A stretch of 64,000 nucleotides of DNA, taken from Flavonifractor sp. An92 (lineage in GTDB: Bacteria > Bacillota > Clostridia > Oscillospirales > Oscillospiraceae). Of the stretch, positions 35,160 through 44,423 are shown piece after piece. Position numbers and translations under genes: made by a program. The notes under the pieces were generated by a model. It saw only the letters and a program-made list of their open reading frames with translations. It was not told where the DNA came from and ran no database searches. Each line of letters opens with the position of its first letter. Position 1 is the stretch's first letter. The stretch spans positions 1 to 64,000 of the forward strand of contig NZ_NFGZ01000012.1 in NCBI RefSeq assembly GCF_002159175.1. Reading direction: 5' to 3'.

Positions 35160-35291
35160 TCGGGCGCTGTCCGCGCAGGACACCCGTGTGGCGAGCACAA
35201 ATATGGCTTATTCCCAAAAAATATGCTATACTTTTCCCGAGGCAACCCCGTACTGAACACAAAAACAGAGACATAGAAGGAGGTTGTACCC

Positions 35292-35675
35292 ATGAAAAGA
35301 CTCCCGATCCTCTTATGCCTGCTGATCTGTCTCCTCCCGCTGGCGTCCTGCGGCTCCTCCAAACAGGAGCTCCTGCATCTGGGAATCAATGCGGTCATCA
35401 CGGAGATCGATGCGTCCGGTCAGGCCATCACGGTGCGGGATGCGGACAGAAGCGGTCCTCTGGGCGAACAGTGCCGGATCGACTGTGCCGACATCGATCT
35501 CATCTACTGCAATTATGAGACGGGCGACGTCAAAACGATCTCCTTCGAAGAGCTGCAAGTGGAGGATGACGTGATCCTGAGCATCCGTGATTCGGACCTG
35601 AAGGCGTTTCAGGAAGCGGGCTCAAATGAGCTGAAAATCGAGCAGCTGCAGCTGGGGACGCAGCGCCTGAATTGA
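35292..35675 (+). CDS. Small lipoprotein of unknown function
   Basis: 127 aa. The signal peptide ends LPLASC with lipidated Cys20. The mature part (~105 aa) looks like a small beta-barrel: NAVITEIDASGQAITVRDAD, CRIDCADIDLIYCNYETGD, VEDDVILSIRDSDLKAF, resembling OB-like domains that bind metals or small ligands. ATG follows AAGGAGG. Single-gene unit between a hairpin cluster and a perfect terminator. Confidence 0.75.
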   Translation: MKRLPILLCLLICLLPLASCGSSKQELLHLGINAVITEIDASGQAITVRDADRSGPLGEQCRIDCADIDLIYCNYETGDVKTISFEELQVEDDVILSIRDSDLKAFQEAGSNELKIEQLQLGTQRLN

Positions 35676-35683
35676 ACGTAAAA

Positions 35684-35721
35684 AAACGGCTGGGGACAAC
35701 TTTTGTTGTCCCCAGCCGTTT
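35684..35721. terminator. Bidirectional terminator
   Basis: Perfect 17-bp stem (35684-35700 with 35705-35721) with loop TTTT, A run before and T-rich tail after; separates the lipoprotein gene from the convergent EF-G-like gene. Confidence 0.9.
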
Positions 35722-35739
35722 GATTGTTTGTGGAAAAGC

Positions 35740-37809
35740 TTACTCCTCCATCGCCTTAGCAGCCTCGATGGCCTTCTGCTGGACCATGGGGGGCGCCTCC
35801 TCGTAGCGGACGAAGTGGAAGGTGAAGGAGCCGCGGCTCTGGGTCATGGAGCGCAGGTCGATGGCATAGGTCATCATCTCGGCCATGGGCACCTCGGCCT
35901 CCACGATCTGGTTGCCCTTGCCGTCGGGGTTCATGCCCATCACACGGCCGCGGCGCTTGTTCAGGTCGCCGATGATGTCGCCCATGTAGCTGTCGGGAAT
36001 GGTGACCTTCAGCTCGCCGATGGGCTCCAGCAGCACGGGGCTGGCATCGGGCAGACCGGCCTTGTAGGCCAGCTGAGCGGCGGTCTTAAAGGCCATTTCG
36101 GAGGAGTCCACCGGGTGGTAGGAGCCATCGAACAGGGTGGCCTTCAGGTTGACCACGGGATAACCGGCCAGCACGCCGTGCTGCACGGCCTCCCGCAGGC
36201 CCTTCTCCACGGCGGGGAAGTAGTTCTTGGGCACCGCGCCGCCGAACACTTCCTCGCAGAACTCCAGCTCCTCGCTCTCGCCGGGCTCGAAGCGGATCTT
36301 GACGTCGCCGAACTGGCCGTGGCCACCGGACTGCTTCTTATGGCGGCCCTGGACCTCCACCTTCTTGCGGATCTTCTCGCGGTAGGCCACGCGGGGGATG
36401 GACAGCTCCACCTCCACGCCGAAGCGGCTCTTCAGCTTGGACACCAGCACGTCGGTCTGCATGTCGCCGGTGCCGGAGAGGACCATCTGGCGGGTCTCAG
36501 CGTTGTTGACCCAGTTGAAGGTCAGATCCTCTTCGTTCAGGCGGGTGAGGCCACCGGCCACCTTGTCCTCCTGGCCCTTGGTCTTGGGGGCGATGGCCAC
36601 CGAGTAGCAGGGCTCGGGGAAGGGCATGGACGCCAGCTTGACCACCTTACGGGGATCGCAGATGGTGTCGCCGGTCTTGAAGGAGTCCATCTTGGACACG
36701 GCGCCGATGTCGCCGCAGCCCAGCTCCTTGACTTCCTCGGCCTTCTTGCCCTTCATGATGTACAGGCGGCCCAGCTTCTCGGTCTCGCCGGTGCGGGCGT
36801 TGACCACCTGCATATCGGGCTTCAGGTTGCCCGAGAGGACCTTCAGATAGGAGTACTTGCCGTACTGGTCGGACACGGTCTTCCACACCAGGGCGCAGGG
36901 CAGAGCGCCAGGAGAGGTGACGAACTCGTCCACTTCGCCGGCGTCGTTCTCGCCCATGAGGGGCTGGCCCTCCAGGGGAGAGGGGAGCAGCTCCACGATG
37001 GTGTCCAGCAGCATACGGGTGCCCAGGCCGGACAGCGCCGAGCCGCAGACCACGGGGAACAGGGACAGGTCCCGCACGCCCTGGCGCAGGCCCTGGATCA
37101 TCTCGGCGTAGGTGAAGTCCTCGCCGGAGAAGTACTTGTCCATGAACTCCTCGCTGGTCTCAGCCACGGACTCCTTCAGGGCGTCGTACAGCTCGTCCAG
37201 CACGGGGAGCTTGTCCTCGGGCACATCGATCTCGATGCGCTCGCCCTTGGGGCCGGCCTTGAAGGCGCGCTTGTGAAGCACGTCGATGAAGCCGATGACC
37301 TTCTTGTTCTCGTCCCAGATGGGGGCGGCCACGGGGGCGATGTTCTTGCCGAAGCGCTCACGCAGGGTGGCGAAGGCGGCGTTGTAATCGGAGTTCTCCT
37401 CGTCAGTCTTGGAGATGTACAGGATGCGGGGCAGACTGCGGCTGTCGCAGTACTCCCAGGCCTTCTCGGCGCCCACGCTCATGCCCGCCTTGGCGGAGCA
37501 GACGATAATGGCGGCGTCGCACACATAGAGGGCCTGGATCACCTCGCCGGCGAAGTCGAAATAGCCCGGAGTGTCCAGAACATTGATCTTACAGCCGTTA
37601 TACTCCACAGGAGCCACAGCGGTGGAGATGGAAATCTTGCGCCGGATCTCCTCGGGATCATAATCGCAAACGGTGTTGCCATCCACGGGAGAACCCAGCC
37701 GGATGGTACCGCCGGTCAGATACAGCATGCTCTCTGCCAGGGAGGTCTTTCCGTTGCCGCCGTGTCCCAGCAGGCAGATGTTGCGGATGTTTTGCGCGGA
37801 ATAGCTCAT
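35740..37809 (-). CDS. EF-G-like translational GTPase (EF-G2/FusA2 group)
   Basis: 689 aa with the five-domain layout of EF-G. The P-loop reads GHGGNGKTSLAE instead of the AHIDAGKTT of canonical EF-G, G3 is DTPGYFDF and G4 is SKTDEENSD rather than NKMD. Domain IV holds GGHGQFGDVKIRFEP and domain V ends SRGSFTFHFVRYEEAP. These features place it with EF-G paralogues whose role differs from normal translocation. ATG at 37809 follows GGAGAGGAAA; the frame extends upstream without a ribosome binding site. Single gene. Confidence 0.88.
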   Translation of the reverse strand: MSYSAQNIRNICLLGHGGNGKTSLAESMLYLTGGTIRLGSPVDGNTVCDYDPEEIRRKISISTAVAPVEYNGCKINVLDTPGYFDFAGEVIQALYVCDAAIIVCSAKAGMSVGAEKAWEYCDSRSLPRILYISKTDEENSDYNAAFATLRERFGKNIAPVAAPIWDENKKVIGFIDVLHKRAFKAGPKGERIEIDVPEDKLPVLDELYDALKESVAETSEEFMDKYFSGEDFTYAEMIQGLRQGVRDLSLFPVVCGSALSGLGTRMLLDTIVELLPSPLEGQPLMGENDAGEVDEFVTSPGALPCALVWKTVSDQYGKYSYLKVLSGNLKPDMQVVNARTGETEKLGRLYIMKGKKAEEVKELGCGDIGAVSKMDSFKTGDTICDPRKVVKLASMPFPEPCYSVAIAPKTKGQEDKVAGGLTRLNEEDLTFNWVNNAETRQMVLSGTGDMQTDVLVSKLKSRFGVEVELSIPRVAYREKIRKKVEVQGRHKKQSGGHGQFGDVKIRFEPGESEELEFCEEVFGGAVPKNYFPAVEKGLREAVQHGVLAGYPVVNLKATLFDGSYHPVDSSEMAFKTAAQLAYKAGLPDASPVLLEPIGELKVTIPDSYMGDIIGDLNKRRGRVMGMNPDGKGNQIVEAEVPMAEMMTYAIDLRSMTQSRGSFTFHFVRYEEAPPMVQQKAIEAAKAMEE

Positions 37810-37969
37810 GTGTTTCCTCTCCTTACGTTTATGAGATCGGGCCAGCAATGCGCCCGGAAGGTAAGCACGACTGACATTAGTCATTATAGCTCAAACAAGC
37901 GGCCCTGGCAACTGATATTTTAGAAAAAGAGTCCAATGCCAGCCGCGGCAACGCCTTGAACGGAAAAAA

Positions 37970-37996
37970 GGACCTGTGGATCATGTCCACAGGTCC
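37970..37996 (-). terminator. Terminator of the dusB-sigma-anti-sigma operon
   Basis: Perfect 11-bp stem (37970-37980 with 37986-37996); on the minus strand it is followed by TTTTTTCC. Confidence 0.87.
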
Positions 37997-38012
37997 CGTT
38001 CTCCTGGCGGAT

Positions 38013-39173
38013 TTAGTTGTGAATAGTGTCGAAATAGTCCTGCTGGGCCTGATCGTAGGCGGCCTTGGCCTCCTCCCATCCGGCATCCCCCGGCGCGAGG
38101 CCCTTCAGCAGGCTCTCATCCCGGCAGGTCAGCAGCTCGCTGCCGTCCAGAGACAGGGCGTAGAAGTTGACCGTCTCGGTGAGGGTGCTGTCGGAAAAGG
38201 TCCGGTCCAGCCGGAAGGTGTAGTACGCCTTGTTGTCCGAGAGGCCGGTGTCCTCCAGGACCAGCGCACTGTCCTCCTCTGTGGCCAGCACACCGCTCTC
38301 CGGGTCGGCGTCCGGGTAGGTCTCGCCCAGCTCCTCAAAGACCCGCTGATAGGCCTCATCCGCAGTGAGGGTATCGGGCGTCTCGTTCGCGGTCTGATAG
38401 GGTATTCCCGCCGGAGCCGTGTCCAGCGTGTTGGGGTTGTCCCGGGACTGCTGGGGCGTGGAACGCGGAGGCTGGGTGGACTGGACCGCCGTATTGGGGT
38501 CGCTCTCACTGTCGCCGGCAGGCGCGCCGCTGCCCGCAAAGGCATTGCTGCCGCCGCCGGAGGAGGGAGCGGTACCGCTCGCCCCGGCAGACGGGGCGGT
38601 GCTGCCGCCCTGGTTCCCGCTGTCATTGGAGACCGGCGTATCACCGTCGGAGACGGCGGTGTCGCCGCTGGTGGGCGCGGATTTTTCCGGCGGCTGGGTG
38701 GCGGCGGGCTCAGCCGCGCCGGTCGCCGCATCCGACTCGGGCAGCGCGGCGTCCGCGTTGCCCGCGCCGCCGGATAGGGCGGCGCTGTTCTCGGGGGCGG
38801 CGGCGGTGCTGGTGCCGCTGCCGAAGCGCACGGCCAGCTGGTCCAGGCCCAGGGTGCCGACCCCCAGCAGGACCACCGCGAACACGGCGGCGGTGGCGGC
38901 CCACTGCTTCCAGGGGCGGCGGGCGGCGCGGACGGCGGACAGGTCCACCACCTTCTCCTCCCGCACCCGGTCCATCACGGACTGGGTGAAGTCCGGGGGC
39001 ACGGGGGCGTTCAGGGTGGGCAGGGTTCTCTCCATCTCTTGAAAATCAGCCAGAAGGGCCCGGCAGTCGGCACAGCCGGCCAGATGTTCGTCCAGCGCCG
39101 CCCGGTCCTCGGGGGACAGCGGGCCGTCCAGGCTCTCGCTGATGAGCTCCAGAGCCTGATCGCAGGAAATCAT
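38013..39173 (-). CDS. Zinc-finger anti-sigma factor with long extracellular region
   Basis: 386 aa. Residues 1-45 form the zinc-binding anti-sigma domain with HLAGCADC. After a cytoplasmic linker a single membrane helix (about 93-111) precedes a ~125-aa low-complexity Ser/Ala/Pro/Gly stretch and a C-terminal globular domain (about 255-386) with YQRVFEELGETYPDADPESG and YYTFRLDRTFSDSTLTETV. It should hold the ECF sigma factor encoded 42 bp upstream at the membrane. The low-complexity stalk suggests that the sensor sits out in the cell wall. Confidence 0.87.
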   Translation of the reverse strand: MISCDQALELISESLDGPLSPEDRAALDEHLAGCADCRALLADFQEMERTLPTLNAPVPPDFTQSVMDRVREEKVVDLSAVRAARRPWKQWAATAAVFAVVLLGVGTLGLDQLAVRFGSGTSTAAAPENSAALSGGAGNADAALPESDAATGAAEPAATQPPEKSAPTSGDTAVSDGDTPVSNDSGNQGGSTAPSAGASGTAPSSGGGSNAFAGSGAPAGDSESDPNTAVQSTQPPRSTPQQSRDNPNTLDTAPAGIPYQTANETPDTLTADEAYQRVFEELGETYPDADPESGVLATEEDSALVLEDTGLSDNKAYYTFRLDRTFSDSTLTETVNFYALSLDGSELLTCRDESLLKGLAPGDAGWEEAKAAYDQAQQDYFDTIHN

Positions 39174-39215
39174 GGGCAGGCCCTCCTTTCGTTTGGAATG
39201 TGGGTATTTCTTACC

Positions 39216-39815
39216 CTAGCTTGTAGACGCATCGCCGGGCGAAAAGTTCCCGTTGGCCACGAGATATTTTCGCAGGGCCAGCCGGGCCCGGGCGATGCGG
39301 GACTTGACCGTTCCCTCCTCCAGACCCAGGAGGGCGCCGATCTCGGCGTAGGAGAGGCCGTCCAGCTCCCGCAGGACCAGCACCTTCCGGTGCTCCTCCG
39401 AGAGGGATTTCAGGCCGTCCCGCAGGGCCTGGCGCACCTCGCTGCGCTGGGCCTCCGCCTCGGGGGAGTAGCGCAGGTCGGGCAGCTCCACCTGCCGCTC
39501 CTCGTCGTCATCGTCCAGGGAGACCGTCATGGACATGCCCCCGCCCCGCCGTTTCTCCCGGCGGAGGAAGTCGATGCAGGCGTTGGAGGTCAGGCGGTAG
39601 AGCCAGGTGGCGAAGGAGCTGCCGCCCTGGAATTTGCTCAAACCCCGCCAGGCGTTGAGAAAGGCCTCCTGGGCCAGCTCCGCCGCGTCGTCGGGGTTGC
39701 CGGTCATGCGCAGGGCCAGGTTGTAGATGCGGCTCTGATTCTGCTCCACCAGGGCGGCGAAGGCCTCCTCGTCCCCCTTCTGGGCCCGCCGGACCAGCTC
39801 CGATTCGGTTGTCAT
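39216..39815 (-). CDS. ECF RNA polymerase sigma factor
   Basis: 199 aa. Region 2 spans about 20-85 ([21 protein letters not shown] is the -10 recognition core) and region 4 about 130-180 ([41 protein letters not shown]). An acidic linker DDDDEER separates them. The anti-sigma gene follows and dusB precedes by 36 bp. Resembles SigW-type envelope-stress factors. Confidence 0.93.
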   Translation of the reverse strand: MTTESELVRRAQKGDEEAFAALVEQNQSRIYNLALRMTGNPDDAAELAQEAFLNAWRGLSKFQGGSSFATWLYRLTSNACIDFLRREKRRGGGMSMTVSLDDDDEERQVELPDLRYSPEAEAQRSEVRQALRDGLKSLSEEHRKVLVLRELDGLSYAEIGALLGLEEGTVKSRIARARLALRKYLVANGNFSPGDASTS

Positions 39816-39851
39816 GCCTTCACCGTCCTCTCTTTATTCCCGGAATGGGGC

Positions 39852-40823
39852 TTATTTCAGGTCCCGCTTGATGCCCGCGGTGATGCGGTAGATGTCCTCC
39901 ATGGTGGAGATGGAGGAGATGAGCTGCTTATAGTAGCCTGCGTAGGGAACGCCCTTTAAATACCAGGCGTAGTGCCGCCGGGCCTCCAGACAGGCGATCT
40001 TCTCGCCCTTGTGGGCGGCATTGATCTCAAACTGCCGCACGGCGGTGTCGCACCGCTGGGCCAGGGGCGGAATGGGCGGGATCTCCTCCCCGGCCAGGGC
40101 GGCGGCGCACTGCTGCAAGAGCCAGGGGTTTCCAAACACACCCCGGCCCACCATGGCCATGTCCGCGCCGGTGTAGCGCAGGATGCGCACCGCCGCCTCG
40201 GGGGAAAAGACGTCCCCGTTGGCGATGACCGGCACCGACACCGCCTCTTTCACGGCGCGGATGTAGTCCCAGTTGGCCTGTCCGGCGTACATCTGGGTGC
40301 GGGTGCGGCCGTGGACCGCCACGGCGGAGGCCCCCGCCTGCTCCATCATCTGGGCAAACTCCACGCAGTTGATGGAGCCCTTATCCCAGCCCAGGCGGAA
40401 TTTCACGGTGACGGGCCGTCCGCCCGCCCCCCGGACCACCGCCTCCACCACCTTGGCGGCCAGCTCGGGGGTGCGCATGAGGCCGGAGCCGTCCCCGCTC
40501 TGGGCCACCTTGGGCACGGGACAGCCCATGTTGATGTCGATGACCTCCGCGCCGGAGACCTCGGCGGCGATGCCGGCGGCCTGCTCCATGCAGGCCGGGT
40601 CGCTGCCGAAGATCTGGGCGGCGGCGGGGTGCTCGTCCTCCCCCAGCTTCAGGAGAGGGATGGATTTTTTATCCTGGTAGCAGAGAGCCTTGGCGCTCAC
40701 CATCTCGGTGATGGTGTAGCAGCCGCTCAGCTCCCGGCAGACCGTGCGGAAGCCCAGATCGGTGACCCCTGCCATGGGGGCCAGCACGATGCGGGAGGGA
40801 ATGGTAACGCTGCCGATATTCAA
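39852..40823 (-). CDS. dusB: tRNA-dihydrouridine synthase
   Basis: 323 aa. FMN-binding TIM barrel with the Dus signature DINMGCPVPKVAQSGDGSGLM around residues 97-117 containing the catalytic Cys, PVTVKFRLGW, VHGRTRTQMYAG and IANGDVFSPE. It reduces uridine in the tRNA D-loop using NADPH. Its stop is close to the ECF sigma start, suggesting co-transcription of dusB, sigma and anti-sigma. Confidence 0.93.
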   Translation of the reverse strand: MNIGSVTIPSRIVLAPMAGVTDLGFRTVCRELSGCYTITEMVSAKALCYQDKKSIPLLKLGEDEHPAAAQIFGSDPACMEQAAGIAAEVSGAEVIDINMGCPVPKVAQSGDGSGLMRTPELAAKVVEAVVRGAGGRPVTVKFRLGWDKGSINCVEFAQMMEQAGASAVAVHGRTRTQMYAGQANWDYIRAVKEAVSVPVIANGDVFSPEAAVRILRYTGADMAMVGRGVFGNPWLLQQCAAALAGEEIPPIPPLAQRCDTAVRQFEINAAHKGEKIACLEARRHYAWYLKGVPYAGYYKQLISSISTMEDIYRITAGIKRDLK

Positions 40824-40897
40824 AGTGATTCCTCGCTTATCTCCGATTTCGTACCCTATATCATACCATACCGTTCCCGGGGGGACAAGCCGAAAAA

Positions 40898-40933
40898 GCG
40901 GGGCGGAGGGCCGTTTTTGGTCCTCCGCCCCGC
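40898..40933 (-). terminator. Terminator of the sigma/anti-sigma fusion gene
   Basis: 12-bp GC stem (40898-40909 with 40922-40933) followed on the minus strand by TTTTTCGG. Confidence 0.85.
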
Positions 40934-40938
40934 CTGTT

Positions 40939-41766
40939 TCAGGACTGGGGAAGGGTGAGTTTCGTCTCGCCGTACTGGATGCAGTCCACCTGGCTCAGGT
41001 CCAGGGGGGCGTCAAACACCTCACAGGTGTCATAGGTGTGGACAAAGGTGTCTTTGACCGAGCTCTCGTCAAAGCGGGAGTCCCGCTTGCCCGGGTTCCG
41101 GACGATGGTCTCCTTGGGCCAGAACACCGTGCCGTCCTTCAGGACGATCCGGAGGTCCCCCAGCGCGGCCCCGATGACGCTGTTTTCCTCCAGCGTGGTG
41201 GACCAGAGGCAGGACAGGCTCAGGGGCGAGAGGGTCAGTTCCTCCAGACGGTTGGTGAAGCCGTAGGTACTGTTGGTGAAGGTGGCCCCCAGGGTGTCCA
41301 CCTCCACCACCTGGCTCTCAAAATACAGGCCGATGTCAAAGGTAAATTCCCCGGTAAAGACGGGGGTATACTCCTTGTCCGGCGACTGCACCCAGAGGAC
41401 GTGGATGGTGAGAGGCTTCGAGATCTCGTCCCGCTCCACTTCCTCGGCGGGGCCGCCGGGGGCGGCCACTTCCAGGGCCTCCTCCAGGGGCAGGTCCAGC
41501 CCGGCAGTCCGCAGGCGGTTACGGGCCTTGTTCCGGGCCACCGCCCCCAGCCAGGCCTTCACCTTGCCGGGGCGCAAGTCGGCGGCGTGGTCCCAGGCCG
41601 CCACGAACACGTCGGCGGCCACCTCCTCCCCGTCCTCCCGTGGCAGAGCGTGGCCGGTGATGTTCCACACCACCGCCGAGACATAGGGCAGATACCGGTC
41701 CATGAGCGCCTCCAGCGCCGCCCCGTCGCCCTGCCTCAGGCGGCGGAGCATGGTCCCTTCTTCCAA
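40939..41766 (-). CDS. Chimeric gene: ECF sigma region 2 joined to an anti-sigma-like C-terminal domain
   Basis: 275 aa. Residues about 6-95 are a sigma-70 region 2 (MLRRLRQGDGAALEALMDRY, EEVAADVFVAAWDHA, VKAWLGAVARNKARNRLR). Region 4, needed for the -35, is missing. After VERDE (about 113) the sequence changes to a beta-rich domain of ~160 aa (ISKPLTIHVLWVQ ... DTFVHTYDTCEVFDAPLDLS) like the C-terminus of DUF4179/DUF5643-type anti-sigma proteins, but without their zinc or membrane parts. An in-frame deletion that fused two neighbouring genes explains this best. The start is TTG, seven bases after AGGAGG; ATG at 41751 is an alternative. Probably not a working sigma factor. Confidence 0.7.
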   Translation of the reverse strand: MEEGTMLRRLRQGDGAALEALMDRYLPYVSAVVWNITGHALPREDGEEVAADVFVAAWDHAADLRPGKVKAWLGAVARNKARNRLRTAGLDLPLEEALEVAAPGGPAEEVERDEISKPLTIHVLWVQSPDKEYTPVFTGEFTFDIGLYFESQVVEVDTLGATFTNSTYGFTNRLEELTLSPLSLSCLWSTTLEENSVIGAALGDLRIVLKDGTVFWPKETIVRNPGKRDSRFDESSVKDTFVHTYDTCEVFDAPLDLSQVDCIQYGETKLTLPQS

Positions 41767-41940
41767 AGGATCCCCTCCTTTTCGTGAACGTGAAAGCCGC
41801 TTTCACCACTCAGAACACGGCATAGGGCCGTCCGGTTTCAAAAACCGCCGGGAAACGGCGTTTCTGACGCTCCCTTTCCGACCCGCTTTTTCCAGAAATT
41901 AGGATATAATGCTCCCTGCGAAGGAAGGGAGGAACCACTT

Positions 41941-44307
41941 ATGGCTACCAAAGATACGCTGCGCGCCCGGGCGGCGCGAATGCGGGAAGAGATGCAGGAG
42001 ACGGGACGGCTGGTGCTGCGGGCCCCGGCGCTGGTGCGGGGGGCGGAGTGTACCATGCGCTTTCTGCTGGGGGCGGTGCTCTCGGGGGCGGAGATCTTTG
42101 GCGGCTATGCCCCCTTCGGCCTGGGGCTGGTGGCGGCCTCGGGGTCGGGGCTGGACGGCTTTGCCGCCCTGGTGGGAGGCTGCTTCGGCTATCTCACCTT
42201 CCAGGGCTTTGCCGATGGGCTGCGGTACGCCGCCGCCGCCATCCTCATCTTCTCGGTGGCCTTTGCCTTCTACGACATCCGGCCCTACCGGCAGGTGTGG
42301 TTCATGCCCACCGCCGCCGCCCTGATGGACGGCATCACCGGCTTCGTCTACCTCTCCGATGGGGGCTGGACCCCAGAGAGCGTCATCTTTTTCGCCACGG
42401 AGGTGCTCTTTGCCGGGGCGTCAGCCTACTTCTACCGCCTGGCCTTCTCCCCCTGGACCGACAACCGGGAGGACGAGCCCCTCACCCTGCGGCAGACCGT
42501 GTCCCTCCTCATCCTGGCGGGCACTTCCCTGCTGACCCTCTCCCGCATCACAGTGCTGGGGGACCTGTCCCTGGGGCGGACAGCGGCGGCCCTGGCGGTG
42601 ATGCTCTGCGCCGGGGCGGGGGGCATCGGCCCGGGGGCCACGGTGGGAGTGGCCGTGGGCATCGGGATGGACCTGGCCTCCGGCGGGCTCCCCTTCTACG
42701 CCATGGCCTACGCCCTGTCCGGCGTGATGGCGGGCATCTTCCACCGGCAGGGGCGATTTGTGACCGCCCTGGCCTACGTGCTGGCCAACGCCGTGGCGGT
42801 GCTGTGGACGTGGAACATGGGGGCGCAGATCTCCCTCCTCTATGAGGTATTCATCGCCTCGGTGCTCTTTCTCCTCACCCCGGAGCGGGCGGTGCGGCAG
42901 GTCCGCTCCCTCCTGGTGCGCCAGACCCGGCAGGACACCCAGAGCAAGGCCCGGGACTACGCCCGGCAGCGCCTGGAGGGGACAGCCCAGGCCTTCCGCA
43001 CCCTCCACGACACCCTGCGCACCCAGTTCTCCGGCCCCGCCCCCAACGACAACGACACGGCGGCCATCTTCGACCGGGCGGCCAGCCGAGTGTGCAAAAA
43101 CTGCTCTCTCCAGCTGGCCTGCTGGCAGCGGGACTATGTGACCACTTACAACGCCCTCAACGACGCCCTAGCCCCCATGCTGGAGCGGGGCCGGGGCGAG
43201 GGGGAGGATTTTCCGGCCCATTTCTCCAACCGGTGCATGAAATTCCCCCAGTTCCTCTCGGCGGTGAACGAGGAGCTGGCGGCCCTCTACTGCCGCCGGC
43301 AGTACAAGGCCCGCCTGATGGAGAGCCGCTCGGCGGTGTGCCGGCAGTACGGGGAGCTGGCCACGGTGCTGGGCGCGGCGGCGGCGGAGCTCTCCGCCGA
43401 GCTCTCCCCCGACCCGGTGCGGGAGCGGCGGCTGCGCCAGCACTTCACCGCCCTGGGGGTGGAGGCCGAGCCCGCCGTGTTCTACGACCAGGCCGGGCAC
43501 CTGCGCCTGGAGATCCAGGGCCCGGGCTTACAGCCCCTGCGCCGGGCGGACACGGCGGAAAAGCTCTCCAATCTGCTGGGGACCTCCCTCCGTATGGTGG
43601 AGGAGCTCCCGCCCCGCCGGGACCGGCTGGTGCTGGTACAGCGGGAGCCCTATCAGGCTCTGGCCGGGGTGGCGGCCCGGAAAAAGGACGGCGAGACGGT
43701 GTCCGGGGATACCGGCACCTGGTTCAAGCGGGAGGACGGCAGTCTCTTCGTGCTCCTGTGCGACGGCATGGGCTCCGGCCCCGCCGCCCACCGGGAGAGC
43801 AGCGAGGCGGTGCGCCTGCTGGAAGAATTCCTCCGGGCGGGGGTGGAGCCCGGCGAGGCCCTGCACACCCTCAGCGCCGCGCTGGCGCTGCGTGGGGAGG
43901 CGTCGGGGGGCTTCACCACCATCGACCTATTGCACCTGGATCTCTTCACCGGTGGCGCGGCGGTGTACAAGTACGGCGCGGCTCCCACCTATGTGAAAAA
44001 AGGCACCACCGTCAGCCGCTTCACCGGCGCCTCCCTCCCGGCGGGGCTCACCCCTGGGGAGGGCGCAGCCCCCGACGTGAGCCGCTTCCGGCTGGAGCCG
44101 GGGGACTGTGTGCTCATGGTCTCCGACGGCGTGGCCGGAGGCGACAGGGACACCTGGTTAAGAGAGAAGCTGCGTTCCTTTGAGGCGGGCAGCCCCAAGG
44201 AGCTCACCCGGGTGTTGCTGGACGAGAGCGTCCGGCGGGGCGTAGGGCCCGACGACCGCACCGCAGTGCTCCTCCGCCTGGAGCGGAGAGAGGAAGCGAA
44301 TGCATAA
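41941..44307 (+). CDS. spoIIE: Stage II sporulation protein E (PP2C-type phosphatase)
   Basis: 788 aa. About ten membrane helices fill residues ~35-310. A Cys-containing regulatory middle region (ASRVCKNCSLQLACWQRDY near 380-398) is followed by the PP2C phosphatase domain (about 570-785) with LLCDGMGSGPAAHRESSEAVRL, GGFTTIDLLHLDLFTG and VSDGVAGGDRD. SpoIIE dephosphorylates SpoIIAA in the forespore and so switches on sigma F. ATG follows AGGGAGG, and TATAAT lies ~30 bp upstream. The gene implies that the lineage sporulates or did so recently. Confidence 0.95.
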   Translation: MATKDTLRARAARMREEMQETGRLVLRAPALVRGAECTMRFLLGAVLSGAEIFGGYAPFGLGLVAASGSGLDGFAALVGGCFGYLTFQGFADGLRYAAAAILIFSVAFAFYDIRPYRQVWFMPTAAALMDGITGFVYLSDGGWTPESVIFFATEVLFAGASAYFYRLAFSPWTDNREDEPLTLRQTVSLLILAGTSLLTLSRITVLGDLSLGRTAAALAVMLCAGAGGIGPGATVGVAVGIGMDLASGGLPFYAMAYALSGVMAGIFHRQGRFVTALAYVLANAVAVLWTWNMGAQISLLYEVFIASVLFLLTPERAVRQVRSLLVRQTRQDTQSKARDYARQRLEGTAQAFRTLHDTLRTQFSGPAPNDNDTAAIFDRAASRVCKNCSLQLACWQRDYVTTYNALNDALAPMLERGRGEGEDFPAHFSNRCMKFPQFLSAVNEELAALYCRRQYKARLMESRSAVCRQYGELATVLGAAAAELSAELSPDPVRERRLRQHFTALGVEAEPAVFYDQAGHLRLEIQGPGLQPLRRADTAEKLSNLLGTSLRMVEELPPRRDRLVLVQREPYQALAGVAARKKDGETVSGDTGTWFKREDGSLFVLLCDGMGSGPAAHRESSEAVRLLEEFLRAGVEPGEALHTLSAALALRGEASGGFTTIDLLHLDLFTGGAAVYKYGAAPTYVKKGTTVSRFTGASLPAGLTPGEGAAPDVSRFRLEPGDCVLMVSDGVAGGDRDTWLREKLRSFEAGSPKELTRVLLDESVRRGVGPDDRTAVLLRLERREEANA

Positions 44308-44364
44308 GGCCGCCAACACGCTCAGTCTAGCGGAGCGGCGGCGGCCTGACAATGACAGATTTTT

Positions 44365-44423
44365 GGGGACGGAACCGTCCCCTTCTTCCCTCCCGGCGCT
44401 CCGGCGTCAGGAGGGATGTTTTT
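44365..44423 (+). promoter_or_regulatory. Conserved leader of the first NYGLHQW-type gene
   Basis: Hairpin GGGGACGG/CCGTCCCC (44365-44382, 2-nt loop) followed by ~40 nt up to the start codon. The same leader, with two loop changes and few others, occurs at 56323-56382 before the paralogous gene. It carries the AGGAGG site. Confidence 0.7.

Noticed and set aside
35728-37923. Long plus-strand frame opposite the EF-G-like gene
   Set aside because: No domain similarity; the minus strand encodes a complete GTPase.
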